A DNA stretch of 62,689 nucleotides from an uncultured Desulfobacteraceae bacterium (GTDB lineage: Bacteria > Desulfobacterota > Desulfobacteria > Desulfobacterales > Desulfatirhabdiaceae), in contig CAJBLH010000033.1 in the NCBI GenBank assembly GCA_903953895.1, positions 1 through 62,689 of the forward strand. The letters run 5' to 3'. The notes under the pieces are model-generated. The model had not been told where the DNA came from. It ran no database searches and saw only the letters and a list, made by a program, of their open reading frames with translations. Position 1 is the stretch's first letter. Every line of letters begins with the position of its first letter. Shown here piece by piece: positions 9,306 to 16,234 of this stretch. The translations under genes were made by a program, and so were the position numbers.

Positions 9306-9920
9306 TTACAACCCGGCCCGTTTCTTGACGAACAGAAGGCCGGGGCTGTGATGCAGGTACATCAGGGACGAATCATAACCGGCATTTATGAAAAACGTTT
9401 CCACATCATCAAACAGGATTTTTTTGTCCGGCCAGGTAAAATGCTTTTCGCGATTCTTCATCGCCTTCCAAGCGGATTCAACCGATGGATTTCTTGAAAA
9501 AATCTGATGCATAGCGGTATCGCAAAGAAACATCTGGCAGACAATCGGCTTGATCCGCCACAAACAGCCTTGGGGCCCCAAATAAATACATTTGAGGCCA
9601 ACATTCGGTGTCTGAAGAGCCCTTATGAGGATATTTATGTCTGCTGGTGAAGAAAACAAGGCATTTATCACGATGTCCCCAAAAAACGTGATGATGCCTT
9701 CCCGGGAGCAGCAGGCGCTGATGTTGCTTTGAAAGCATTGTTGCGTACAGATGGATGTAAAATAGGTATTCAAAAAGGCATCCACGTCATTTCGGAATAG
9801 CAGGTATTCACAGGCAGCGGTTTTCAGGCCTTCGATCTGGTGGGGATTGAGCGAATCCAGATGCTTGGCTGCAATCAAAGTGGCTTCAAGATGCTCCTGC
9901 TGATAGGGGCTGATCGACAT
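9306..9920 (-). CDS. Cysteine-cluster protein of unknown function (YkgJ-like)
   Basis: A 204-residue protein with two cysteine groups: a C-X3-C...CC cluster in ICTQQC...ACCSREGI (about residues 60-80) and a second in LKCIYLGPQGC...VCQMFLC (about 110-135). The CxxLGPxGC and KPxxC pattern resembles zinc/iron-binding Cys-cluster proteins of the YkgJ type, where the cysteines are thought to bind metal; the function is unknown. ATG 9920 overlaps the upstream gene's stop (TAATG) and follows GGAGAG, so it is preferred over the GTG four codons earlier. It is translationally coupled to the NifX-like gene. The pairing suggests metal or Fe-S cluster handling (inference). Confidence 0.6.
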   Translation of the reverse strand: MSISPYQQEHLEATLIAAKHLDSLNPHQIEGLKTAACEYLLFRNDVDAFLNTYFTSICTQQCFQSNISACCSREGIITFFGDIVINALFSSPADINILIRALQTPNVGLKCIYLGPQGCLWRIKPIVCQMFLCDTAMHQIFSRNPSVESAWKAMKNREKHFTWPDKKILFDDVETFFINAGYDSSLMYLHHSPGLLFVKKRAGL

Positions 9921-10300
9921 TAATGGCTGCACTCTCCGTTGATACCGTGCCCGGCACAGGTTAGATCCATGCTGAAATCAATCAGTTTTCCGGATTTGAT
10001 CCGCTCCAGGTTTTCCGCAATATTGCCCTCGACTCCCCGGTAGACTTTAATATTGGCTGCCTGTAGTTTTTGAAGCGCACCTTTGCCGATGCCGCCGACC
10101 ACAATGGCGTCGACCGGCGTTCCGTTCAGAGCCTTCAGGGGTGAACACTGCCCGTGAACATGGTCTTTATCCGGATTGACTACGGTTTCTAAATGGTCTG
10201 AGTCCGTATCTGCAACGATAAAAAATACGGCAGATCCGAAATGGTTATATAATGGGCTGTTAATTCCGAAATTCTGTTGGGTTGGAAACGCAATTTTCAT
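9920..10300 (-). CDS. Dinitrogenase iron-molybdenum cofactor-binding family protein (NifX/NafY-like)
   Basis: A 126-residue single-domain protein of the NifX/NifB C-terminal fold. The N-terminus MKIAFPTQ, the HFGSA motif at about residue 21 and the central DAIVVGGIGKGAL strand-turn are diagnostic. A late Cys/His group (TCAGHGINGECSH) could bind metal. No nif genes are in the window; stand-alone members in anaerobes are linked to metallocluster handling rather than nitrogen fixation. The last codons overlap the Cys-cluster gene (TAATG). Upstream lies palindrome copy 2 and a divergent corrinoid gene. Confidence 0.85.
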   Translation of the reverse strand: MKIAFPTQQNFGINSPLYNHFGSAVFFIVADTDSDHLETVVNPDKDHVHGQCSPLKALNGTPVDAIVVGGIGKGALQKLQAANIKVYRGVEGNIAENLERIKSGKLIDFSMDLTCAGHGINGECSH

Positions 10301-10353
10301 GTCATGTCCTCTTTTGTATTAAAATGGTTTTAGCTTTCCATATAATGATTCTG

Positions 10354-10425
10354 GGTGCGTTATCGGTCGGGGATGACAGGAAAAGGTCTATCCCCTCCCT
10401 GCTGTCTTCCCCAATCTTTATACAG
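10354..10425. repeat. Dispersed palindromic repeat, copy 2 (outer arms eroded)
   Basis: The core GTGCGTTATCGGTCGGGGAT...CTATCCCCTCCCTGCTGTCTT matches copies 1 and 3, including the inner inverted repeat GGGGAT/ATCCCC. The outer arms no longer match. It sits between the divergent NifX-like and corrinoid-protein genes. Confidence 0.65.
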
Positions 10426-10534
10426 TAAGAAGATTTCATAAAAAAACAATGCTCATTTCAGGCTGTGTGCAGATTTGTTGATGTTACTACCGTTATCAAA
10501 ACGTATCAATACGAATCTGGTACGGGTATACCAG

Positions 10535-10563
10535 TTGACAAAACATTGATCCCGAATTAAAGG
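10535..10563 (+). promoter_or_regulatory. Possible sigma70-type promoter for the corrinoid gene
   Basis: A consensus TTGACA (10535-10540) is followed after 17 bp by TAAAGG, which matches TATAAT only weakly. It lies 37 bp upstream of the coding start. A nearby partial inverted repeat, CTGGTACGGGTATACCAG (10517-10534), overlaps the upstream edge and could be an operator. Confidence 0.35.
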
Positions 10564-10599
10564 TAATGAAACAAGATAGTTCATTCAGGAGACAGGTTA

Positions 10600-11232
10600 A
10601 TGGATTTAAAAGAGACACACATTTCAGAATTGCTGATCGCCGGAAACATCGATGCGGTAAAAACACTTACGCAGCAGGCAGTCGATGACGGGTGTTCTGC
10701 TCAGGATATTCTGGAAAAGGCGCTGTTGCCTGGAATGGATATCGTTGGGCAACGGTTCAAAGCATGCGACATGTTCATTCCGGAAGTTCTGCGTAGCGCC
10801 AAAGCCATGCATGGCGCCATGTCCATTTTAAGACCGCTTCTTATTGCAAGCGGTGTTCCCATGGTCGGCGCCCTGGTGATCGGAACCGTTCAGGGAGATA
10901 TTCATGATATCGGAAAAAATCTGGTGGCCATGCTGTTTGAAGGCGCCGGATTCAAAGTGGTGGATCTGGGAGCTGATGTCAAGCCCGAAACATTTGTTCA
11001 GGCAATTCTGGATCACCAGGCTTCTGTTGTGGGGCTGTCCGCGCTCTTGACCACCACTATGCCGCGAATGGCGGAAGTCATTCAAGCAATAAAAGCCGCG
11101 GGACTCAGGGAAAAAGTCAGGATCATGGTCGGCGGTGCTCCGGTGACAGCCGATTTTGCATTTCAGATCGGTGCAGATGGTTTTGCACCCAATGCCGCCA
11201 GTGCAATTGAAAAGGCAAAACAACTGGTTTGA
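10600..11232 (+). CDS. Methyltransferase cognate corrinoid protein (B12-binding)
   Basis: A 210-residue two-domain corrinoid carrier of the MtaC/MtbC/MetH type. The N-terminal helical cap (about 1-85) contains VGQRFKACDMFIPEVLRSA. The B12-binding Rossmann domain has the signature GDIHDIGKNLV with D100, H102 (lower axial cobalt ligand) and G105, then SALLTTTMPRM and VGGAPVT. Such proteins shuttle methyl groups between a substrate methyltransferase and an acceptor. No MttB-, MtaB- or MtbA-like methyltransferase is in the window, so the substrate is unknown. ATG 10600 follows AGGAGA. The amidohydrolase gene starts 7 nt later. Confidence 0.9.
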   Translation: MDLKETHISELLIAGNIDAVKTLTQQAVDDGCSAQDILEKALLPGMDIVGQRFKACDMFIPEVLRSAKAMHGAMSILRPLLIASGVPMVGALVIGTVQGDIHDIGKNLVAMLFEGAGFKVVDLGADVKPETFVQAILDHQASVVGLSALLTTTMPRMAEVIQAIKAAGLREKVRIMVGGAPVTADFAFQIGADGFAPNAASAIEKAKQLV

Positions 11233-11239
11233 GGAATTT

Positions 11240-12124
11240 ATGTTCATTGACATTCACACGCATATCTTCTCGAAGAACATCTGCGAGCATCGAGAGAAAT
11301 ATTTTTCCGAAGAACCTGAATTCAAACTGCTTTATGATTCTCCGAAATCAAAATTGGTTGGTGCTTCCGAATTGATTGCCTGTATGAATGAACAGGGAAT
11401 CGACAAGTCCGTTGTTTTTGGCTTCCCCTGGAACCGCTTTGAAACCGCCCGGTTACAAAACGATTACATACTGGAAATGGTTGCAGCGCATCCGGACCGC
11501 TTGATCGGATTCTGCTGTCTGAATCCATTGCATCCGGCTGCAGCCGATGAGGTGGATCGTTGTATACAGGCCGGGCTGAAGGGTGTTGGAGAGCTGGCGT
11601 TCTACCAGTCGAGAATCGATGAGCCGGTTTTGGATGCACTTTCTCCGATCATGTTCCGCTGTGAGGAACATCGCCTTCCCGTATTGATCCACACCAATGA
11701 ACCGATCGGCCATGCATATCCCGGCAAAGCACCGATGACGCTCGCCGAAATTTACCGGATGGTGCGTCGATTTCCGGATAACGCGATTGTGCTGGCGCAC
11801 TGGGGGGGAGGGCTGCCTTTTTATCATCTGCTGAAAAAAGAAGTTAAGGATGCCCTTAAAAATGTCTATGTGGATACTGCCGCTTCACCGTTTCTGTATG
11901 ATCAGTCGATTTATCCGGTTGCTGCAATGGCTTTCGGACATGATAAAATTCTCATGGGCAGTGATTTCCCACTGCTGAAACCGTTGCGGTACATGGATGA
12001 TATGAAAAAAGCCGGACTGCCGGATGTGCAGATCCACGCCATCTGCGGGGAAAACGCAGCAAGACTGCTGTGGCCGGAATCTGCATCGGAAAACAGTTCT
12101 GAAATCACATCTGGCCCGCGCTAA
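11240..12124 (+). CDS. Amidohydrolase-fold metal-dependent hydrolase (COG2159 type)
   Basis: A 294-residue TIM-barrel hydrolase. The metal-binding HxH is at H6/H8 (DIHTH), with later ligands in VLIHTNE and VLAHWGGG, and the catalytic Asp in GSDFPLL. Members of this group decarboxylate or hydrolyse small aromatic or cyclic substrates; the substrate cannot be told here. ATG 11240 follows GAGGAA and lies 7 nt after the corrinoid gene, so the two are probably co-transcribed; the longer in-frame start at 11156 would overlap that gene by 77 nt and is rejected. Confidence 0.8.
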   Translation: MFIDIHTHIFSKNICEHREKYFSEEPEFKLLYDSPKSKLVGASELIACMNEQGIDKSVVFGFPWNRFETARLQNDYILEMVAAHPDRLIGFCCLNPLHPAAADEVDRCIQAGLKGVGELAFYQSRIDEPVLDALSPIMFRCEEHRLPVLIHTNEPIGHAYPGKAPMTLAEIYRMVRRFPDNAIVLAHWGGGLPFYHLLKKEVKDALKNVYVDTAASPFLYDQSIYPVAAMAFGHDKILMGSDFPLLKPLRYMDDMKKAGLPDVQIHAICGENAARLLWPESASENSSEITSGPR

Positions 12125-12131
12125 GAGATAG

Positions 12132-12725
12132 ATGATGGTCTGGAAGAGAGACATACAGGCAACTCTATTTTGGGGATGTATTGCGTTTCTTCTTTCCGCT
12201 TCGCTCTTTTATGGGGTCAATGCCGACAGGATGCGACGTGAGATGCACGGAAACGGTGGCAAAGTCGACAGCGGAGACATCGTCACGCTGGATCATGTCA
12301 TCGATGGCGACACGGTTTCGGTTTCTCTGGCGGGACAGTCGTCATCTGTGATTCGTATCCTCGGTATCAAATCTTTAGAGGCAAGCATTGAAAAGGACGT
12401 GGTTGCTCCGTACGGACAGGCGGCAATTGATACCCTACAGCGCCTGATGGCCAACCAGCCGGTGCGCGTGCTTCTCCATTCCACCCCCAAAGACAGATAT
12501 GGAAGATATATCGCGATGCTGTATGTCGATGATCAGGACATCGGTCTTCGTCTGATCAAAGAAGGACTGGCTCTGGTTTATACAGTTTATCCCTTTCCTG
12601 CCATGTCTTTTTATTTGCAGGAGCAGGAGTTGGCCAAGGCGGGGCGACGCGGATTGTGGGCCAACACCGAAGTGACATCAAGAGCATTGGCGCTGATTCG
12701 TGAATGGCAGGGGCGTTTGCAATAA
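12132..12725 (+). CDS. Membrane-anchored or secreted thermonuclease (SNase family)
   Basis: A 197-residue protein with an N-terminal hydrophobic segment (about residues 10-27) that is a signal anchor or signal peptide, followed by an SNase domain. VIDGDTVSVSL holds the conserved Asp pair, KDRYGRYIAML the conserved Arg, and LIKEGLALVY follows. Members are calcium-dependent nucleases acting outside the cytoplasm. ATG 12132 and ATG 12135 are equally plausible. Its stop overlaps the potassium-channel start by one base (TAATG). Confidence 0.85.
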   Translation: MMVWKRDIQATLFWGCIAFLLSASLFYGVNADRMRREMHGNGGKVDSGDIVTLDHVIDGDTVSVSLAGQSSSVIRILGIKSLEASIEKDVVAPYGQAAIDTLQRLMANQPVRVLLHSTPKDRYGRYIAMLYVDDQDIGLRLIKEGLALVYTVYPFPAMSFYLQEQELAKAGRRGLWANTEVTSRALALIREWQGRLQ

Positions 12726-13765
12726 TGTTCAATGTCCTGCAATATTTTCTGCAAAATATCTTCAGGAATCCTCCGATCCCTATGCGGATAATCGTTTTGC
12801 TGGGGTCGGTCCTGATATACGGAACAACCGGGTTTCTGTACTTTGAACTTTCAGAAAATCCGGATTTGAGCTGGTCGGATGGGCTGTGGTACACAGTGGT
12901 TACCATGACGACCGTAGGCTATGGCGATTTTTTTCCCAAAACAGCGGGCGGACGATTCTTGGTAGGATGGCCGATTATGGCCATCGGCATCGGACTTCTC
13001 GGCTACGCGTTGTCGGTTATCGCGGCGGTCCTGATCACCTCAAAGAGCAAGGAAATGAAAGGCATGTCTGCATTTGAGTTGAAAAACCATTTGATCATCT
13101 TCAATTTTGCGGGTCTGGCCAAGATTGAACGCATTCTTGACGAGCTTGCTCTGGACCCGGCATTCGGCAGATCCACGCCTGTTGTCCTGGTGGATGAACT
13201 TCTTGATGAGCTTCCGCCGGAATTATCGCGACGTGGCATTCATTTCGTACGCGGGAATCCTGTCCGGGATGAAACCCTCTCACGGGCTGCCGTTGACCGT
13301 GCCCGTCATGCCGTCATCCTGTGCCGCAATCCAGGAGACCCGGCATCGGACAATCTCAACGTAACCATTGCTCTTGCCATCGAAGGGCGCAACCGTAATA
13401 CGAATACCGTGGTTGAGTGTGTGGACCAGGCTTCGGAGGAGTTGCTCCGTAAGGTTGGATGTGACAGAATTATCTGTACATCCCGCTTTGGCGCCATTTT
13501 TGTCAGTCAGGAACTCCTCAATCCCGGTGTCCAGGAAGTAATCAACGACATGCTGAGCGCCCGGGATGGGCAGCAGATATATTTCATTAAACTGAACCGG
13601 GACGCCCCTTTCAGTGAGTTTGTAAAAATTTGTCGGGAAAGACAACACCTGGTATTGGGAACAAGTTCGATCAACGGCGTCCGCCTGAATGTACCGGAGT
13701 CCACTGTCGTCCGGAAAGGGGATTCTCTCATCACCATCGGCACATCCCGTATTCTGATACCTTGA
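12725..13765 (+). CDS. Two-TM potassium channel with RCK/TrkA-N regulatory domain
   Basis: A 346-residue membrane protein. Two TM segments (about 22-42 and 78-103) flank a pore helix and the K+ selectivity filter TVGYGD (residues 63-68). A cytoplasmic TrkA-N/RCK domain (about 115-250) and a TrkA-C-like tail (about 265-346) follow. In the RCK domain, IIFNFAGLAKIERIL occupies the place of the usual GxGxxG nucleotide loop and is degenerate, so ligand binding may differ. ATG 12725 is coupled to the thermonuclease stop. Confidence 0.88.
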   Translation: MFNVLQYFLQNIFRNPPIPMRIIVLLGSVLIYGTTGFLYFELSENPDLSWSDGLWYTVVTMTTVGYGDFFPKTAGGRFLVGWPIMAIGIGLLGYALSVIAAVLITSKSKEMKGMSAFELKNHLIIFNFAGLAKIERILDELALDPAFGRSTPVVLVDELLDELPPELSRRGIHFVRGNPVRDETLSRAAVDRARHAVILCRNPGDPASDNLNVTIALAIEGRNRNTNTVVECVDQASEELLRKVGCDRIICTSRFGAIFVSQELLNPGVQEVINDMLSARDGQQIYFIKLNRDAPFSEFVKICRERQHLVLGTSSINGVRLNVPESTVVRKGDSLITIGTSRILIP

Positions 13766-14224
13766 CCCCTGCAAGGATCGATTTGCGATCATTGACTTGG
13801 CTCTCTCTACAGGAATAAAGCAGCAGCGATACCGGGCAGAAAAAGGCACCTTCTGCCAAGATACTTTAAGAAGATTTATATGACGTTCCACAAACTCAGT
13901 TCACGTTTCACCCTCAGGCTGGTTCCTTACCGCATTCCGTTTCTTCGTTCTGCTGTTTTTGATACGTATGAACGGAGTGGAGAATCTGTTTTTTGACAAA
14001 ATAATACTTGATAATTACAAATCGAACTGATAATGATACAATCAAGTTATGTTGAAATTTGTGAGTGTCAATGCAACTTCTCATAGAAAAATAGTTTTCA
14101 ACTATCTGAAATCTTGACATTTTTACCTGAAAAAGCTGAAATAAAAGAAACATTTTGAGACTCAACACCTGTAACTGACAACAAAATTTTTCTGCTTTCG
14201 TTTTGTCTTTTATAAGGGAAACTT
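13766..14224. other. AT-rich intergenic region with one hairpin
   Basis: There is no supported gene in about 460 bp. A 7-bp perfect hairpin, GGCAGAA (13835-13841) with TTCTGCC (13851-13857), lies downstream of the channel gene but has no T-run, so it is only a possible terminator. From about 13980 the sequence is much more AT-rich than its neighbours, suggesting acquired DNA ahead of the repeat gene. Confidence 0.5.
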
Positions 14225-14662
14225 GTGACAGACTTGTTATTGAAAATCAACAGGGATCCGGCTATTGTGAATGATTTGGATAGCAATAGGAGAAGGCAAA
14301 TGAATAATACATTATGGTCGATCAAATTGTGGAAGCAGGGCATGCCTTGGCTTGGTGCATGCCGATTTGTGCATATCATGAGATCGTGTGGAATCAGTAA
14401 TGATATGGATAGCACAGGTAGATGCCAGATGAACAATATATTGTGGTCGATCAAAATGTGGATGCAGGGCATGCCTTGGTATGGAGCATGCCGGTTTGTG
14501 CGTATCATGAGAGATTTTGGAATCCGAAACGATGTGGATAGCACAAAAAAAAGCCAAATGAACAATGCATTGTGGTCGATCAAATTGTGGATGCAGGGTA
14601 TGCCATGGCATGGAGCGTGCAGATTTGTGTGTATCATGACAACGGCCAGAGCTTATGGCTGA
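14225..14662 (+). CDS. Protein of three 43-residue Trp-rich tandem repeats, unknown function
   Basis: A 145-residue open frame starting with GTG 14225, with AAGGGA about 5 nt upstream. After a 15-residue leader it holds three units of 43 residues. Each contains QMNNxLWSIKxW, QGMPWxGACRF and VxIM, and spans about 14270-14398, 14399-14527 and 14528-14660. Within the conserved block the units vary mainly at five positions (T/I/A, L/M/L, K/M/M, L/Y/H, H/R/C). In that block all ten third-codon-position differences between neighbouring units are silent in this frame, which supports translation. The opposite strand is also open, sharing the wobble position, but has no ribosome site and 8 of 10 silent changes. 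I recognise no family; a multi-unit peptide precursor or small repeat protein is speculation. Confidence 0.55.
   Translation: MTDLLLKINRDPAIVNDLDSNRRRQMNNTLWSIKLWKQGMPWLGACRFVHIMRSCGISNDMDSTGRCQMNNILWSIKMWMQGMPWYGACRFVRIMRDFGIRNDVDSTKKSQMNNALWSIKLWMQGMPWHGACRFVCIMTTARAYG
14270..14660 (+). repeat. Three tandem 129-bp repeats with internal hairpins
   Basis: Three direct repeats of 129 bp. Each carries a short hairpin: GGCATGC paired with GCATGCC around an 11-base loop in units 1 and 2. In unit 3 the arms read GTATGC and GCGTGC, where both changes convert Watson-Crick pairs to G-U pairs and keep the stem. Unit 3 diverges over its last seven or so codons. Confidence 0.8.
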
Positions 14663-14673
14663 TTAATAAGCCT

Positions 14674-14940
14674 TTAATGTTGTCCGTCCCCTCGATCATG
14701 GCTTTCCTCCTGCACCGGTGATTGCAGAACCAATCGCAAATCCTTCACTAAAGGCAGCACGTCTGTCATTTTCGGAGCCGTCGTGTAGCTCTTGCCCTCC
14801 CCCGAGCAAGCCCCCCCTCTCTGATCATCATTCCAAGACGCAGACAGATAACTTGTTCCCTCAAAATACCACGGATCAACAAACGTCTCCAACAATACTG
14901 CCCGGAATTTGGGTAGCAGAATACCCCGCTCTTTTTTTTG
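14674..14940 (-). pseudogene. C-terminal relic of a DUF4338 (DruA-like) gene
   Basis: The minus-strand frame reads LLETFVDPWYFEGTSYLSASW, then SYTTAPK and DVLPLVKD, and stops at 14674. This matches my memory of the C-terminal end of DUF4338 proteins (ETFVD...GTCYRAANW...VYPL). DUF4338 proteins include DruA of the Druantia defence system and transposon-associated relatives. The frame has no plausible start: it runs back only into an A-rich stretch near 14930, and nothing further upstream looks related before the methyltransferase gene. Most of a protein normally over 300 residues is missing. It lies 11 bp past the repeat gene, in the same AT-rich island. Confidence 0.5.
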
Positions 14941-14994
14941 GAAAAAAGCGCCGGACGGACGCTTCAGTCGGCTTGTTGGTCAAAATACGGACTG

Positions 14995-15864
14995 TTATGT
15001 GCCATTTAATTCTATCTTGGCGGCCTCCCAGCCTAAAATCGCCTTTTTCCTAACGGCTCCCCAGCGGTACTGATGGATTTGTCCCGATTTGGCGATCACG
15101 CGATGACACGGAATCAGGTAAGCCACCGGATTGGCGGCAACGGCATTGGCAACGGCTCGAACGGATTTTGGGTGAGCGATGTCGGCAGCAATATTTTCAT
15201 AGCAGACCATGTTTCCCATAGGAATCGTCAGTAGGGCCTGCCAGACGCTTACCTGAAATCCCGTTCCTTTCAGCAATAAGTGAAAGGAACAGGCCCCATG
15301 GTGGTGATCGGTGCTGAAAATTCGATTGACAAGGAAACCGGTATCAATAGGGTTTTCAGCAAAAAATGCGATAGGCCAGTGCCGCTGAAATCGATTCAAG
15401 ACAACAGTACGATCGTTATTCTCCACAAAACCGAGATGAACAATCCCCCTTTCGGTACGCACCAGAAAGCACATCCCGAACGGCGTGGAATGAAATCCGT
15501 ACTCCATTTTCAAGCCCGATCCCGTCTGCTTGAACGCCTCGTGTGTCATCACATCAAAAGTAACGTATGAATCATGCAGACGGCTGGAATCCAAACGTCC
15601 GACTTCCGGAGACGTATCGGGAAGGCTCCTGGATTCGACAAGTTTGCGCCTGGCATGTTCAACCGTCAAAAAATGAAAGAATCGTCTCAGGCTGATCCCT
15701 GCCCATCGTTTGAACAATTGATCAGAATGATATTTGCTCACATGCCCATTTTCGGCGGTCTGATCCACTGTAAGCCGGGAACTGCGATTGGCCGACATAT
15801 AGCCGATTATTTTTTCTATCGCTATATAGTCATCGGCCTGCTGCGAAAGGTACTTTTCGTTCAT
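14995..15864 (-). CDS. AraC-domain/O6-methylguanine-DNA methyltransferase fusion (Ada-like, lacking the N-terminal phosphotriester domain)
   Basis: A 289-residue DNA repair protein. Residues 1-80 form an AraC-type helix-turn-helix (VSKYHSDQLFKRWAGISLRRFF). The C-terminal half is the Ogt/MGMT domain with active-site IPCHRV, the Cys at residue 253, preceded by FQVSVWQALLTIPMGN. The Cys accepts the methyl group from O6-methylguanine in a suicide reaction. The zinc-binding methylphosphotriester domain of E. coli Ada is absent, as in many Ada/AlkA-type variants, so self-activation by phosphotriester repair is not expected. Start ATG 15864 is chosen because GGAGG lies 9 nt upstream; ATG 15873 touches it. 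Confidence 0.88.
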   Translation of the reverse strand: MNEKYLSQQADDYIAIEKIIGYMSANRSSRLTVDQTAENGHVSKYHSDQLFKRWAGISLRRFFHFLTVEHARRKLVESRSLPDTSPEVGRLDSSRLHDSYVTFDVMTHEAFKQTGSGLKMEYGFHSTPFGMCFLVRTERGIVHLGFVENNDRTVVLNRFQRHWPIAFFAENPIDTGFLVNRIFSTDHHHGACSFHLLLKGTGFQVSVWQALLTIPMGNMVCYENIAADIAHPKSVRAVANAVAANPVAYLIPCHRVIAKSGQIHQYRWGAVRKKAILGWEAAKIELNGT

Positions 15865-16006
15865 TCGCACCATCCTCCGTCATTTTGTAATTGACTTTGA
15901 TCATTGCCCCCCCAAAAAAAACAATCTTATCTTCGCATTTTTGTGGTGAAAAAATAAAGGATATTTATGATATCCAGTCGCAAGAATTAAGATCATTAAA
16001 TATCAT

Positions 16007-16036
16007 TTGACAGGATATGAGAAGTTACCTTATTCT
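16007..16036 (+). promoter_or_regulatory. Promoter of the thiCMED operon
   Basis: Consensus TTGACA (16007-16012) and TATTCT (16031-16036) are separated by 18 bp, placing transcription start near 16043, about 20 nt before the TPP aptamer. The position fits the riboswitch exactly. Confidence 0.7.
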
Positions 16037-16063
16037 ATGAACAATCAGTTAAAGGCCGTCATG

Positions 16064-16158
16064 ACTGTTAGGGGTGCCCGGACAATAGATGTTGCTTGCT
16101 GCAACGGGCTGAGAATATACCCTTGAACTTGACCTGGATAATGCCAGCGTAAGGAAAC
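16064..16158 (+). ncRNA. TPP riboswitch (THI element)
   Basis: The THI-box blocks appear in order: TTAGGGGTGCCCGG at the 5' side, GGGCTGAGAATATACCCTTGAAC in the middle, and CCTGGATAATGCCAGCGTAAGGAAA at the 3' side. These form the P2-P5 helices of the thiamine pyrophosphate aptamer. It lies between the promoter and thiC and is followed by a terminator, so TPP is expected to stop transcription of the thi operon. Confidence 0.95.
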
Positions 16159-16174
16159 ATGATGATTTTGCGAA

Positions 16175-16218
16175 AGCAGGTGAAACGTTTCTTACGCGTT
16201 CACCTGCTTTTTTGTTTT
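16175..16218 (+). terminator. Riboswitch-controlled intrinsic terminator
   Basis: AGCAGGTGAA (16175-16184) pairs with TTCACCTGCT (16199-16208) and is followed by a T-rich tract (16208-16218). It lies 16 nt after the TPP aptamer and just before the thiC ribosome site, as expected for the expression platform. Confidence 0.85.
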
Positions 16219-16234
16219 TGGAAAGGAAGTACCC

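Noticed and set aside
14098-14637. Antisense 179-codon frame over the triple repeat as the real gene
   Set aside because: No ribosome site, and two of ten wobble changes alter residues; the plus strand fits better. It is kept as a competing hypothesis in the findings.
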